Of a stretch of DNA of 64,000 nt, positions 10,114 through 22,718 are shown in pieces. How positions within the stretch are numbered: position 1 is the first letter of the stretch; each line of letters opens with the position of its first letter. Both the position numbers and the translations under genes were made by a program. The stretch lies in the NCBI RefSeq assembly GCF_029255285.1, contig NZ_JAPUVI010000055.1:24382-88381 (forward strand). Direction: 5' to 3'. This DNA comes from Accumulibacter sp. GTDB taxonomy: Bacteria; Pseudomonadota; Gammaproteobacteria; Burkholderiales; Rhodocyclaceae. The notes beneath the pieces were generated by a model. That model saw only the letters and a program-made list of their open reading frames with translations. It had not been told where the DNA came from and did no database searches.

Positions 10114-11727
10114 TCAGGAGGTTTTCCCGGCCCCCGACGATAGCGGCACCATGATCGCCTGTCCGGGCGGCGAGCAGCCCGCGTCACAACAGCGCCCCGG
10201 CTGCCGCTGGCGGGTGATGGGTCGCTTGTCGTCGTGCAGGACGCCCCGATCCAGCAGCCTCTCGACCAGTTCGACCTTGCTGCCGAGCGGGTAGTTACGC
10301 CAGATCTCCTGTTTCATTGCTGCCGGCGAGCCGCCGCCGTGCAGGCTGATCACCGAGTACCAGCCGCCCTGGTAGGAAGCGGTGAGGTCCTCGATGAAGC
10401 GCGCGACTTCGATCCGCTTGTCGTAAGGTACGTCCGGGTTGGCGCGCAGCACCTCGGCGAGGGTGGCCGCGGTCGCCGGGTTGTGATCTTCGTCCGGACC
10501 GGGCAGGGCGACGATCAGGCCGCCCGAGACTTCGTGCGCCAGGCGATGCATGTCGTAGATCTGGGTGGCGAGCAGTAGCTTGCCGATATTGGCGAAGACC
10601 GGCTCCGGCATGAAGCTGCCGCTGTGTTCGTCGGGCTGGCCATAGACGCTGGCGGCGACGCCGCAAGCGAAGAAGCCCTCGGTGATTTTGATCAGTTCGA
10701 CCATCGGTTCGCGCAGGCTGGCTTTCCTGCCGGGGTCGAAGCCGTTGGCCTCGCACATCAGCGCCCCGGCGCCGATCAACAGATCGCCGAAACCGGCCCG
10801 GGCGGCGATGCAACTGTGTCTATGGTGCGTCGCGTAGTCATAGGTCAGCGATGCCGAATGTTCCCATTCACCGGCGAAGAAGACGCGCTCCCAGGGCACG
10901 AAGACGCGGTCGAAAACGACGACCGCGGTGGATTGACCATAGCGCCGGGAAAAGAGCGCGGCGCCGTGCTCGACCTTCTCGCCGGGGCGGCCTGCCGGGC
11001 GGGCGACGATCGTCACTCCCGGAGCATCGATGGGCAGCGCGCAGCAGACGGCGAAATTGGCGTCTGCTGGCCCCATGTTGCGGCTTGGCATGACCAGAAG
11101 CTCGTGCATGTAGGGCGCGCCGGTGACGATCGCCTTGGTTCCCGAGATGACGATGCCGCTTGCCGTCCGCTCGACGACGTGCACGTAGGTATCGGGGTTG
11201 GCTTGCTGCTGCGGCCGTCGCGAGCGGTCACCCTTGGCGTCGGTCATCGCGATGCCGAGTGCCAGGTCGCGCTCCTGGACCCATTCCAGGTAAGCCGCGA
11301 AACGGGCACGATGTTCCCGGCTGCCGTGCGCGTCGTCGATCCGGGCGCTGACCTGCTGGATCGCGTTCAAGGCGTCGTGCGCCAGATAGCGCTGCGCGCA
11401 ACCGGTTTCCTGGCACAGCAGGCGCACCGCCTCGAGCTTGTTCAGGAGGTCGCCGGCCGACTCGTTGATGTGCAGCATCCGGTTGACCGTCCGGCCGCGG
11501 GAGCTTGGCACGGCGGTCATCAGCGGCGCTTTCGCGGGGTCGAGAGCGAAATCGTAGCTCACCGCGAGCGCGTTGATTCCGGGTTGCAGTTCGCGTGCGT
11601 CGGCAACCGATTCGATCAGCACACCATCGACATAAACTCGAGGCCGGTAGCGGCGCAAGGAATCGCGGTACTCGGCGCCGCTCGACAGCGTACCGGATGA
11701 GGCGGGCGTTGTTTGGCGGTGAGTCAT
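10114..11727 (-). CDS. HpaB / 4-hydroxybutyryl-CoA dehydratase superfamily flavoprotein
   Basis: The 537-aa product has the superfamily layout throughout: N-terminal YRDSLRRYRPRVYVDG, NRMLHINESAGDL, AMTDAKGDRSRRP, VISGTKAIVTGAPYMHEL and GGGSPAAM near the end. These regions resemble AbfD (4-hydroxybutyryl-CoA dehydratase/vinylacetyl-CoA isomerase) more than classical HpaB. However, of the four [4Fe-4S] ligands I recall for clostridial AbfD (C99, C103, H292, C299) only C110 and H302 seem kept; Tyr114 and Ala309 stand in the other two positions. It may therefore be a FAD-dependent oxygenase or a cluster-less relative. Substrate unknown. It stands alone between the phenol-type porin and typA. Confidence 0.7.
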   Translation of the reverse strand: MTHRQTTPASSGTLSSGAEYRDSLRRYRPRVYVDGVLIESVADARELQPGINALAVSYDFALDPAKAPLMTAVPSSRGRTVNRMLHINESAGDLLNKLEAVRLLCQETGCAQRYLAHDALNAIQQVSARIDDAHGSREHRARFAAYLEWVQERDLALGIAMTDAKGDRSRRPQQQANPDTYVHVVERTASGIVISGTKAIVTGAPYMHELLVMPSRNMGPADANFAVCCALPIDAPGVTIVARPAGRPGEKVEHGAALFSRRYGQSTAVVVFDRVFVPWERVFFAGEWEHSASLTYDYATHHRHSCIAARAGFGDLLIGAGALMCEANGFDPGRKASLREPMVELIKITEGFFACGVAASVYGQPDEHSGSFMPEPVFANIGKLLLATQIYDMHRLAHEVSGGLIVALPGPDEDHNPATAATLAEVLRANPDVPYDKRIEVARFIEDLTASYQGGWYSVISLHGGGSPAAMKQEIWRNYPLGSKVELVERLLDRGVLHDDKRPITRQRQPGRCCDAGCSPPGQAIMVPLSSGAGKTS

Positions 11728-11829
11728 TGCTGTTTCTCAGTCGTCTTCGTAGCCTCGTCGGGCCATGAGGCCGGTCGGGAAGTTGTCAAATCGTGGAGGG
11801 TCGAGCGCGCCTGTCGCGGCACCGATCGA

Positions 11830-13671
<1,842 letters not shown>

Positions 13672-13756
13672 AAGGAGGCCAGCCTTTCAGGAGGGGCGGC
13701 CATTCTAGCACAGCGCGTCGGCGCGCCCTGTTGCGCCGCAGAAAACCGGCTCACGC

Positions 13757-14140
13757 CTACTGGTTGCGCATGAAATCCGCGGTATTGAAGAAGGACGCCA
13801 GCAGCCTTTCGCGCAACCGCTCGGCGATGCCGACCGATTCCATCGCCAGATACATGCACGCCACCCACTGATCGCGCTCTTCTTTTCCGATGGCAAAGGG
13901 CAGGTGGCGGCGGCGCAGCATCGGGTGACCGATGTGCTGGGCGTAGAGGTCGGGCCCGCCAAGCCATCCGGAGAGGAACATGAAGAGCTTGTCGCGTGAG
14001 GATTGCAGGTCGGCAGGGTGCATGGCGCGGATCGTGGCGAACTGGGGAATGCTGTCCATCAGCTCGTAGAAGCGTTGACAAAGCAGGCGCACGGCACCGT
14101 CGCCGCCCATCAGTTGGTAGGGTGTCTGTTCGTCCATCAT
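13757..14140 (-). CDS. Group II truncated haemoglobin
   Basis: A 127-aa 2-on-2 globin. Features of the trHbII family are the N-terminal TPYQLMGGDGAVRLLCQRFYELM, the GWLGGPDLYAQHIGHPMLRRRH block containing the proximal His of the F helix, and the C-terminal RDQWVACMYLAME. Such proteins bind O2 or react with NO and peroxide; the precise role here is unknown. Divergent from the small gene at 14322, with 181 bp between them. Confidence 0.9.
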   Translation of the reverse strand: MMDEQTPYQLMGGDGAVRLLCQRFYELMDSIPQFATIRAMHPADLQSSRDKLFMFLSGWLGGPDLYAQHIGHPMLRRRHLPFAIGKEERDQWVACMYLAMESVGIAERLRERLLASFFNTADFMRNQ

Positions 14141-14161
14141 GTGGTGAGGTGGCGGGAAATC

Positions 14162-14189
14162 TTGACAATCGCCCGTCGCTTGCTATGAT
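14162..14189 (+). promoter_or_regulatory. Sigma-70 promoter for the 14322 gene
   Basis: A perfect -35 box TTGACA (14162-14167) is followed after 16 bp by TATGAT (14184-14189). It points to the small plus-strand gene at 14322 and predicts a 5' leader of about 125 nt. Confidence 0.7.
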
Positions 14190-14200
14190 AACTCGTTTGT

Positions 14201-14273
14201 TGCGCCGCAGCAAACGCGCGTCGTCGTCAAGGCCGGCCCGACGGATGATTGCCAGAACGGGTTCTGCGGCGCA
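14201..14273 (+). repeat. Perfect 10-bp inverted repeat in a 5' leader
   Basis: TGCGCCGCAG (14201-14210) and CTGCGGCGCA (14264-14273) are exact reverse complements, separated by 53 bp, and lie entirely within the predicted leader between the promoter and the ATG at 14322. A further copy of TTGCGCCGCAG is at 13731-13741, just beyond the haemoglobin stop. Could be a structured leader or a small dispersed palindrome. Confidence 0.6.
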
Positions 14274-14321
14274 CACTATGTCGGTTTTCCGATTGGCGAA
14301 GGCTTTCTTGGGAGTAGTCAG

Positions 14322-14597
14322 ATGAGCGAAGCGATTCTTGCGTATTTGCGAGCCAATGCGGAGCAACTCGATGTCGACATGGCCGAGGCGCTCAACATTC
14401 CGCTTGCCGATCTGCGGGATGAAATCACGCGACTGGCGGCAGCCGGCGACGTGATCTGCTGCAAGGTCACCCGTTTCATCGAGGGCCGGAAGATCGAGGG
14501 CATCAGTTGCCGGCTGTCCTGCGATCTGCCGACCCCGGCGCGCGGGCGGAAACCCGGAGTCAAGAAGGACGACGACGCGGAAGCCACGGTCTACTGA
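14322..14597 (+). CDS. Small winged-helix-like protein
   Basis: A 91-aa soluble protein. Residues 1-50 (SEAILAYLRANAEQLDVDMAEALNIPLADLR..., then LAAAGDVICCKVTRF) form a helix-turn-helix pattern with a following wing-like strand, as in small DNA-binding regulators. The tail is basic then acidic (RGRKPGVKKDDDAE). ATG 14322 is preceded by GGGAG. It has its own strong promoter and a structured leader. Regulatory function is inferred from fold pattern only; its target is unknown. Confidence 0.6.
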   Translation: MSEAILAYLRANAEQLDVDMAEALNIPLADLRDEITRLAAAGDVICCKVTRFIEGRKIEGISCRLSCDLPTPARGRKPGVKKDDDAEATVY

Positions 14598-14663
14598 GGT
14601 GGCTGGTCGGGCCGTTGGCGATTCGTTTTTTTCCGGCCTGGCCGTTGCCGGGGGCGGGTTCGT

Positions 14664-16103
14664 CTATCGGAGCAGATGCAGATGGAAGTGCCCCTTGATG
14701 AACTCCTGGAACTTCTCGACGCCTTTCAGGGCGATCCGCAGCCGGCCGAGTTCCATCATGTTGAGCCGCTCCAGCGAAATGTAGTTGTCCGGCGCTTGTC
14801 CTTCGCGCACCGCTTCGACCTGGGCGCGCAGCCGCATCAACACCAGGAAGTCGAAGCTTTCGGCGATGTTGTCGGCGACTTTCCTGCTTAGCACCTTGTC
14901 CCTGACCAGCGCTTCAAGCCGCTGATGCGTGCTGCCCTTGAGCGTGCCGGCCTGAATCGCCAGCGCCTTGACGCCCTCGGAAATGGCAAAAATCCCTGCT
15001 TTCTTGATCTCCAGCATGCCGCTATGCGCCCCGTCCTTTTCGCCTTTGATCTTGCCGAACCAGCCGATCGGCGGTGCGAAGCGCAGCGTGTTTTCGACCA
15101 TCCGCATGAGAAACAGTTTGTCGCGCTGGACGTGGCTGTAAACCTGGGTCTTGAGTTCCTGCTCGAAGGAGGGGTCGCCAAAAATCGTGCGGATGTCGAC
15201 GAAGGTCCCACAACTGAGCACATTGCTCGGCGTCGGCGAGCGCAGCCAGCGGTCGAGCTGGTCCTGCCACTGGCGAAGGCTGCGCCGCCACTCCTTGTTG
15301 TTGGCCATGATTCCGCCGGGGCAGGGGGGAATGCCGATGGCGACCAGCGAATCGATCAACACCTGTGAGAAGTCCTCGATGCGCGCGATCTCGTCGGCCC
15401 CGAGCTCGTCGCCATAGACGATGGCGTTGTCCTGGTCGGTGAGCAGCGTCTGCTCGCCGCGCCCTTCACTACCGAGGACGACGACGGCAAAGCGCCCGGG
15501 CAGGTCGGCGAAACGGTCGGCGTGCAGGAGGGTGATCAGACGCAACAGGATCTGGTCGTTGAGGTGGGCGATCAGGCGCACCATGTCGCGCGTGCTCGTG
15601 CCGGAGGCGCTCAAGTGGAGGACCAGGCTCTGGATGCGGGTGAACACCGTTCGCAGTTCGTCTAGGTTCTGTACCCGCTCGATGTCGAGCACCAGTTGAT
15701 GCGGCGAGCGCGACTGCAGGCGGATGATGTCGCTGTCGGTGATGATCCCCGAAAGCTTGCCCTTGCCGTCCACGACGGCCAGACGATGGATGTTCTGACG
15801 CGACATCTGGTAGAGCGCTTCGTACAGCCGATCGTTCTCGCCGATGACCGACAAGGGGCTGTTCATGATTGCCCGCACGGCGAGGGTCGACGGATCCGTT
15901 CCGTTGGCCACCACTTTGTTGCGCAGGTCGCGATCGGTCACGATGCCGCTTGGCAGCTTGTTTTCGCAGACGACGACACTCGAAATGTTCTTTTCGCGCA
16001 TCACTCGGGCGACACCGACCAGCGCGTCGTCAGGTTCGCAGGTAACCACCGTGCGTTGGCAAAAATCCTTCACCGGGCGAAAAAACTGACTTTCTTCAGC
16101 CAT
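14664..16103 (-). CDS. CBS-pair / DUF294 nucleotidyltransferase-like protein
   Basis: The start is the ATG at 16103 (MAEESQFFRP), preceded by AAGGAGC; the frame runs open 333 bp further, but this upstream part is Arg/Pro-rich and unlike the family. The 479-aa protein has two CBS domains at residues ~15-135 (SGIVTDRDLRNKVVA and SGIITDSDIIRL are the two typical turns) followed by a DUF294 nucleotidyltransferase-like domain with GSEGRGEQTLLTDQDNAIVY, the GlnD-like GS...D.D catalytic signature, and a helical C-terminal substrate domain. It may sense adenine nucleotides through the CBS pair. There is no cyclic-nucleotide-binding domain, which many relatives have. Confidence 0.85.
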   Translation of the reverse strand: MAEESQFFRPVKDFCQRTVVTCEPDDALVGVARVMREKNISSVVVCENKLPSGIVTDRDLRNKVVANGTDPSTLAVRAIMNSPLSVIGENDRLYEALYQMSRQNIHRLAVVDGKGKLSGIITDSDIIRLQSRSPHQLVLDIERVQNLDELRTVFTRIQSLVLHLSASGTSTRDMVRLIAHLNDQILLRLITLLHADRFADLPGRFAVVVLGSEGRGEQTLLTDQDNAIVYGDELGADEIARIEDFSQVLIDSLVAIGIPPCPGGIMANNKEWRRSLRQWQDQLDRWLRSPTPSNVLSCGTFVDIRTIFGDPSFEQELKTQVYSHVQRDKLFLMRMVENTLRFAPPIGWFGKIKGEKDGAHSGMLEIKKAGIFAISEGVKALAIQAGTLKGSTHQRLEALVRDKVLSRKVADNIAESFDFLVLMRLRAQVEAVREGQAPDNYISLERLNMMELGRLRIALKGVEKFQEFIKGHFHLHLLR

Positions 16104-16338
16104 CGGTCGCTGCTCCTTGTGGTTCGGCCCTGGTTTTTGTCGATCGGCGAACACTTGGCGGGGGCAGGTGTGGCCGGTCCGGCCGAATCCCATGATTCTA
16201 ACATGGGCGGCCAGGGTCGACACTGGAATCTCGCTGTCCTTCCAGGATGCCACCCCGGCAGCCATCCTTCGCGCCGGTCGGCGCATGCCCGACGCCATTC
16301 GCCAGCCGGGCCGAGGAGGCTGCCGGTGCCGCGCCACG

Positions 16339-17052
<714 letters not shown>

Positions 17053-17505
17053 TTAGCCCAGTTCGCGGGCGACTGCGGCGACCGACGCGGCGTCCGGCAG
17101 TCGGGCGAGTTGCGCCAGCATGTAATCCTTGACCAGCGCCAGCAGTTCATCGACGCGCGTCGCCGGCATGCCGATCTCGGTCGCGACGACGCGCACTTCC
17201 GCCAGTTCCTCGGCGATCAGCGCGCCGTCGGCATAGGCGACGAGCAGGCAGGTGGCGACGACCAGATCGCGCTGCGCGGCGTTTCTGAAAGCGCCGGCGG
17301 GGTTGGTGTTCTGCGTTTCGGTGGCGAGCGAGTCGAAGGCCGGCCAGTCGTCGGCGCCATTGCGGCAAGCGTCGTAGAACTGGCGAATCAGGGCGACTTC
17401 TTCCGCCGTCCTGGCGCCATCGACGTGCGCAATGCGCAACAGGAGTTGCGTCGCGGCGACGGTTTGGTCGGTATCAAGCGAAACGTCAATCAATAGGGGA
17501 AGCAT
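17053..17505 (-). CDS. TerB-like helical protein
   Basis: A 150-aa all-helical protein with the TerB/DjlA-type repeat pattern: LLLRIAHVDGARTAEEVALIRQFY at residues ~22-45 and LLVAYADGALIAEELAEVRVVA at ~87-108, each with an acidic DG..(A/T)..E motif that can bind metal in tellurite-resistance TerB. TerB-type domains recur in membrane-stress and conflict operons. It is the last gene of the ten-gene run, 10 bp after the AAA+ gene, so it probably works with that ATPase and the PspA-like protein. Confidence 0.75.
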   Translation of the reverse strand: MLPLLIDVSLDTDQTVAATQLLLRIAHVDGARTAEEVALIRQFYDACRNGADDWPAFDSLATETQNTNPAGAFRNAAQRDLVVATCLLVAYADGALIAEELAEVRVVATEIGMPATRVDELLALVKDYMLAQLARLPDAASVAAVARELG

Positions 17506-17515
17506 GGCTACTCCT

Positions 17516-19360
17516 TCAAGGGTGGATCTGGCGCCGGAATTCGGCGAGCCGGGTCTGGACTTCCTGCACCGTCAGCGAGCGGAAGCGCTGCGGCAGCAGG
17601 GAGCGTCGCGAGGTCTCCGAAACCGCCAGCATTTCCATGTAGCTCACCATCGCGATCTCCTGTGGCGGCATGAAATCGTCGATCGCCCGCGCCAGCAGGG
17701 CGGCGGTCACCGGCGTGCGCTCACGTTCGGCAAACTCGGCGGCAAGCAGGGCGACGGCCTCGAGGTCGGCGTTGGAATAGCCTGCAAGCGCTTGGCAGGC
17801 GTTTTCCAGCACTTCGTCGGCGAGTTCGGGGACGATCTGGTAGCGCCGCAGAATGGCGCTGATGACCGCGGCGCGTTCGGATGCGGTTTCGGCGTAAAAG
17901 AACGGAATCTTGCGATCGAGCCGTCCCGGACGCTTGATGTCGGTATCGAGCTTGTCCGGTCGGTTGGTCATCAGGATGAAGAGAACCTGGCCGCGGTTTT
18001 CGGGATCGGACATGAACTCCTTGAGGCGGGCGATGACGCGTGAGCCGGTGCCGCCGTCGCTATCGCCGCTACTGCCGAAGCTGCGGTCGCCTTCGTCGAT
18101 GACCAGGGCAATCGGCCCCATCGCCTTGACTGTCGCCAGAACGCGTTCGAGGTTGGCCTCGGTCGAGCCGACCCATTTCGAGCGGAAATTCTTCAGCGCC
18201 ACTCCGGAAAGTCCCGCCTCCTTGAGAAAGGCCTTGATGACGAAAGTCTTGCCGGCGCCCATCGGCCCGACCGCGAGCAGACCCATCGGCGCCCGCGCCC
18301 GGTCGCCACTGCGGATCAGGCGGGCGATTTCGAGCAACTCGCTCTTGATGTGCTGGTTGCCGCCGACGCTGTCCAGCCCGTGGCGCGGTTCGATGAACTC
18401 GATCAGCCCGGCGCACTCTTTCTCGATCAGCTCGCGCTTGCGCTGGCGGACGACGGCCATCATCTCGCTGGCGGGGTCTTCCGCTTCGGGCAGCGCGCGT
18501 GTCGGGTCGACGAGTTGCTGGATCTCGGGCGGCGTCATTCCGGCGGTGATCGCCGCCAGGCGCTGTGCCCGCTCGGCGGCTTTCGGGCTACCGGCCAACA
18601 GTTCGGCGATGAGGTTTCTCCGCTGCGTTTCGTTGAGGCCCTGGGGAGCTTCGCTGGCGACGATGCTGGCCAACTGGATGAGGCGCAGTCCGGCCGTCTG
18701 GTCGGCCAGGAGATCGCTTTCGCCGGCCGCCATGGCCGGTGCGTAGTGGCCGATCGCGCCGCGCCGCGCCGCGCGGTCCGGCATCGGCAGTTCGATCGCC
18801 ACCACTCGTGGATGCGTCAGCAGTGCCGGGCTGATGTCGGCCAGCGATTCACTGATCAGGATGACGACGTTGTCGCGATCGGCGAAAGCTTCGTCGAGCG
18901 ACCAGCGGTGCAGTGCGGTGAAGGCCCCGCGCTCGTCGAGAGACAGAAAGTGTGATTCGGCCGCCGGAAAGATGGTCCCGGCGTAGGGAATCAGCAAGGC
19001 GTTCGAGCGCTGCTCGAGCATCTGCCGTTCGAGCGACTCGAAAATGCCGGCCAGTCCCTTGCCTTCGAGATGACGATACAGCTCGGCCTTGCCTTGCGGG
19101 CTGCTTCCCTGGACGACGCGCACGCCACGGTCTACGCTGAGCTCGAAGATGTGCTGCTTGTTGTCCTTGAGCAGCACGTCGCTGAGGAAGGGCAGCAAGG
19201 TGTAGTGGCGATCGCCGACCGGATAGCGATCGAAAACGTTGCGGTAAAGGATGAAGACGGAAGCCTCGCCGGCCAGATACTTCTGGCGTAGCGTTTCGGC
19301 CCAGGCCGGCAGTGGCAAACGGCCGGCGGTTTCGCTTGGCAGCGTGCCAGTCGGAGTCAT
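17516..19360 (-). CDS. AAA+ ATPase with degenerate N-terminal and active C-terminal module
   Basis: Start at ATG 19360 (MTPTGTLPS) gives 614 aa; an in-frame start 33 bp upstream overlaps the preceding stop. The N-terminal ~300 residues look like an inactive AAA-type module with ISESLADISP but no Walker A. The second module has Walker A GPMGAGKT (~365-372), Walker B LVIDEGD (~419-425), the arginine-finger region RPGRLDRKIPF, and a C-terminal lid. Its layout is like Vps4/FtsH-type remodelling ATPases. Lying 13 bp after the PspA-like gene, it is likely the motor that disassembles or remodels the PspA-like polymer; this is inference from context. Confidence 0.85.
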   Translation of the reverse strand: MTPTGTLPSETAGRLPLPAWAETLRQKYLAGEASVFILYRNVFDRYPVGDRHYTLLPFLSDVLLKDNKQHIFELSVDRGVRVVQGSSPQGKAELYRHLEGKGLAGIFESLERQMLEQRSNALLIPYAGTIFPAAESHFLSLDERGAFTALHRWSLDEAFADRDNVVILISESLADISPALLTHPRVVAIELPMPDRAARRGAIGHYAPAMAAGESDLLADQTAGLRLIQLASIVASEAPQGLNETQRRNLIAELLAGSPKAAERAQRLAAITAGMTPPEIQQLVDPTRALPEAEDPASEMMAVVRQRKRELIEKECAGLIEFIEPRHGLDSVGGNQHIKSELLEIARLIRSGDRARAPMGLLAVGPMGAGKTFVIKAFLKEAGLSGVALKNFRSKWVGSTEANLERVLATVKAMGPIALVIDEGDRSFGSSGDSDGGTGSRVIARLKEFMSDPENRGQVLFILMTNRPDKLDTDIKRPGRLDRKIPFFYAETASERAAVISAILRRYQIVPELADEVLENACQALAGYSNADLEAVALLAAEFAERERTPVTAALLARAIDDFMPPQEIAMVSYMEMLAVSETSRRSLLPQRFRSLTVQEVQTRLAEFRRQIHP

Positions 19361-19373
19361 GGGCGTGCCAGCC

Positions 19374-20081
19374 CTACATCGACTTGCCGGCATCCGCCTG
19401 GGCGGCGCGCGCGCGCTTCATCTCGTCGAGTTGCTGTCGGGCGGTGATGGCGCCGCTACTCTGCCGCAGCTTGGCGAGTTTGACGTCGAGGTCGGAATCG
19501 CGCAGCTCGGAGCCCATCTTGGCTTCGGCGACCGTCGTCTTGATGTGATCGCGGACGTTGTCGAGCGCGCGGACTTCGGCGTCGACCGACAGGCCGTCGA
19601 GCTGATTCTGGATCTTGAGGCGAGCCTGTGCGCTGAGCATCTGGGCCAGCATACGGTCTTTCTCGTCCTTGAGTTTCTGGATCTCGGACTTGACCTGCAT
19701 CAGCGAGTCCTTGGCCTCCTGTGCGTCGGTCTTCGCCTGTTCCATGTCCTGCTCCAAGGTCTTGATGCTGGCTTCGAGCGCGTTCTTCTTCTGGATCAGG
19801 ACGACGCCGAGGTCGTCCTGGCCGGTGGCGAGCGCCACGTTGAGGTCGGCGCTGACTGCTGCCAGTTCGCCGCGCTCGCCTTCGAGGCGCGCCGAAATGT
19901 CCTCCCGGCGGCGCATGATTGCCGCCGTGGCACTCTTCAGCTTGCCGTACTTCTCGATCATCGAATCGATCGCGTTCTGGTAGGCGATTTCCGGATGCCG
20001 CTTTTCGACGTCGGTGATCCATAGCGAGACGAAACCCGACCAGAGATTGGACAGACGTCCCATGAAGTTGATGTCAGCCAT
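19374..20081 (-). CDS. PspA/IM30-like (ESCRT-III-related) membrane-remodelling protein
   Basis: A 235-aa protein that is almost wholly helical and coiled-coil. It starts with a short amphipathic segment (FMGRLSNLWSGFVSLW) before VEKRHPEIAYQNAIDSMIEKYGKLK, the PspA helix-1 pattern, and continues with long heptads (LEASIKTLEQDMEQAKTDAQ...KDEKDRMLAQMLSAQARL). PspA/IM30 proteins polymerise on membranes and repair or bend them. Lacks the exact sequence of classical E. coli PspA, so it belongs to a divergent branch. Between a membrane coiled-coil gene and an AAA+ gene. PspF-type regulator genes are not seen nearby. Confidence 0.78.
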   Translation of the reverse strand: MADINFMGRLSNLWSGFVSLWITDVEKRHPEIAYQNAIDSMIEKYGKLKSATAAIMRRREDISARLEGERGELAAVSADLNVALATGQDDLGVVLIQKKNALEASIKTLEQDMEQAKTDAQEAKDSLMQVKSEIQKLKDEKDRMLAQMLSAQARLKIQNQLDGLSVDAEVRALDNVRDHIKTTVAEAKMGSELRDSDLDVKLAKLRQSSGAITARQQLDEMKRARAAQADAGKSM

Positions 20082-20167
20082 CGCCTTTTCCCTTTCCTAA
20101 ACCGGTCGCCCGGCGAAACGTGAGTGAGCCCCCGACGCCCATCGTCACCAGGGCCTGCCAAAAAATT

Positions 20168-21040
20168 TCAGCCTTTGCCGGCCTCGCCGACCGCCGCCAG
20201 CCGCCGGGCACTGCCCGCCGCCGGCATGGCGATGCCGGGCAGCGCTTCGGCCAGACCGTTCGCCAGATCGGCCTCGATGTCTTCCTGCAGGCGCAGCTTG
20301 CCGACGGCTTCCTCGAGCCGGCTGCCGACATCTTCGGAGGCCGGCAGGGTCATGATCGTCTGGTAGATTTCGTCGAGCTGGTCGGGCATCGACAACATCG
20401 TCGCCTCGAGCGCCCGGCGTCGGCTTTGCATCCGGTTGTGCCGCTCGATCAGCGCCGCGTAGTCGCCGCGCGCTTTCTGGAGTTGTCTGAGATCGGTTCC
20501 CGGACGTGGCGCGGCGAGTTCCTTTTCGATGCTCGCCAGCTTGCCATCGATTTCCCGTAGATTGATCGATTCCATGCGGTCGTCGATCACCAGTGCCGAC
20601 AGCCACAGGGCAAGATACTCCACCGTCGCGTCGTCGAGCTGTTCGACGTCACGGTAGGCAAGTCTCGACAGGCCGGCCTCGGCGCGTTGGTAAAGCGCTC
20701 CGACGCGCTCCATCATGCGCTGGTAGGTGCGCAGTCGCAGCGCAAAGCCATCACGTTTGGCGGCGCGTTTCTGGAGTTCGGCAATGAGTTGCTCGCGTGA
20801 CGCCTGCCGCGCCTTGGCCCGCCAGCGCCGGTCGACCTTTTCGCGAAAAGTCGGCAGCGACGGAAGATGCAGCACGGCGAGCACTTCGCCGGCGGCAAAG
20901 GCGATCAGCGGCAGCGCGCCGACGCCGAAGCCGAAGGGAATCGACAGCAACGCCCCGGTTGCCAGCGAGCCGAGCAGTGCGTAAAGGTTGGTCTGACTGG
21001 TCAGCACTTCTCTGACGTAAGGCGGTTTGCCCTCGGCCAT
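20168..21040 (-). CDS. Membrane-anchored coiled-coil protein
   Basis: A 290-aa protein from ATG 21040, two bases after the ABC ATPase stop. Residues ~15-55 hold a helical hairpin (YALLGSLATGALLSIPFGFGV and ALPLIAFAAGEVLAVL) that should cross the membrane; the rest is predominantly helical and charged, with coiled-coil from REQLIAELQKRAAKR onward. A longer upstream frame overlaps the ATPase gene and is not used. No family recognised. Position suggests it ties the ABC unit to the PspA-like polymer. Confidence 0.72.
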   Translation of the reverse strand: MAEGKPPYVREVLTSQTNLYALLGSLATGALLSIPFGFGVGALPLIAFAAGEVLAVLHLPSLPTFREKVDRRWRAKARQASREQLIAELQKRAAKRDGFALRLRTYQRMMERVGALYQRAEAGLSRLAYRDVEQLDDATVEYLALWLSALVIDDRMESINLREIDGKLASIEKELAAPRPGTDLRQLQKARGDYAALIERHNRMQSRRRALEATMLSMPDQLDEIYQTIMTLPASEDVGSRLEEAVGKLRLQEDIEADLANGLAEALPGIAMPAAGSARRLAAVGEAGKG

Positions 21041-21042
21041 CG

Positions 21043-21905
<863 letters not shown>

Positions 21906-21909
<4 letters not shown>

Positions 21910-22703
21910 TGCTGAGTCTCCCACGGGTAGAGGCGGCGCTTCAACCAGATCATCGACTGGTAGGTGGCCAAGGCGAGTCCGATGATGACCATGATTCCGG
22001 CGAAAACCTGATCCCAGGCGCTGAAGCGGCGGGCGTTCTGGATCAACTGACCCAGTCCTTCGCGCGCATTGACGTACTCGGCTACCGTGATGTAGGTCCA
22101 CATCACCGAGAAGGCGACGATTACGGCGTCGGCGATGCGCGGCATAGCCATCGGCACGACCGCGCGGCGGATGCACTCCCACGGTGTCGCGCCGAGGTCG
22201 CGGGCGCCTATCCAGTAGCTTTGCGGCACTGCCTGGATGGCGTCACGGACCATAGGAATCAGGTACACGACCGCGCCGATGAACAAAAAGGCAATTTTCA
22301 TTGACTCGCCGATACCCATCCACATGACGAGGATCGGCAGCAGGGCGACCACCGGCGCCGAGCGGAAAGGATCGACGAGAGGCGACAGCGCGGCGTTGAC
22401 CTGCGGCGCGGCACCCATCACGATGCCGATCGGAATGCCGATGCCGATCACCAGCAGGCCGGCAACGAGCAGACGGCCGACCGACCACAGGGTTGCCGTG
22501 AGCAGCATGCTTTGCCCGTCGTTCCAGGCCAGGTACGAGAACGCCGACAGAACCTGCCAGGGCGCCGGCAGCTTGCTTGGGCTGACCAGATCCGACGCGG
22601 CGACGGCGCTCCACAGCAACACGATGCCGAGCACCGAGCCGACCCCGAGCAGCCGCCGGCGGCGAGCCTCGGTTGGCGCGTAGGGGTTCCAGAATTGCGG
22701 CAT
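21906..22703 (-). CDS. ABC transporter permease, NitT/TauT type
   Basis: A 265-aa inner-membrane protein with about six hydrophobic segments. The cytoplasmic coupling loop that docks on the ATPase is visible as WIGARDLGATPWECIRRAVVPMAMPRIADA, close to the EAA consensus. The N-terminus MPQFWNPYAPTEARRRRLLG is cytoplasmic and basic. Starts 15 bp after the solute-binding/OmpA gene and overlaps the ATPase gene. Confidence 0.9.
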
Positions 22704-22718
22704 GTGTCCGTCTCCGCC

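Noticed and set aside
10114-11727. Bona fide 4-hydroxybutyryl-CoA dehydratase assignment
   Set aside because: Two of the expected iron-sulfur ligand positions appear substituted, so only a superfamily call is supported.
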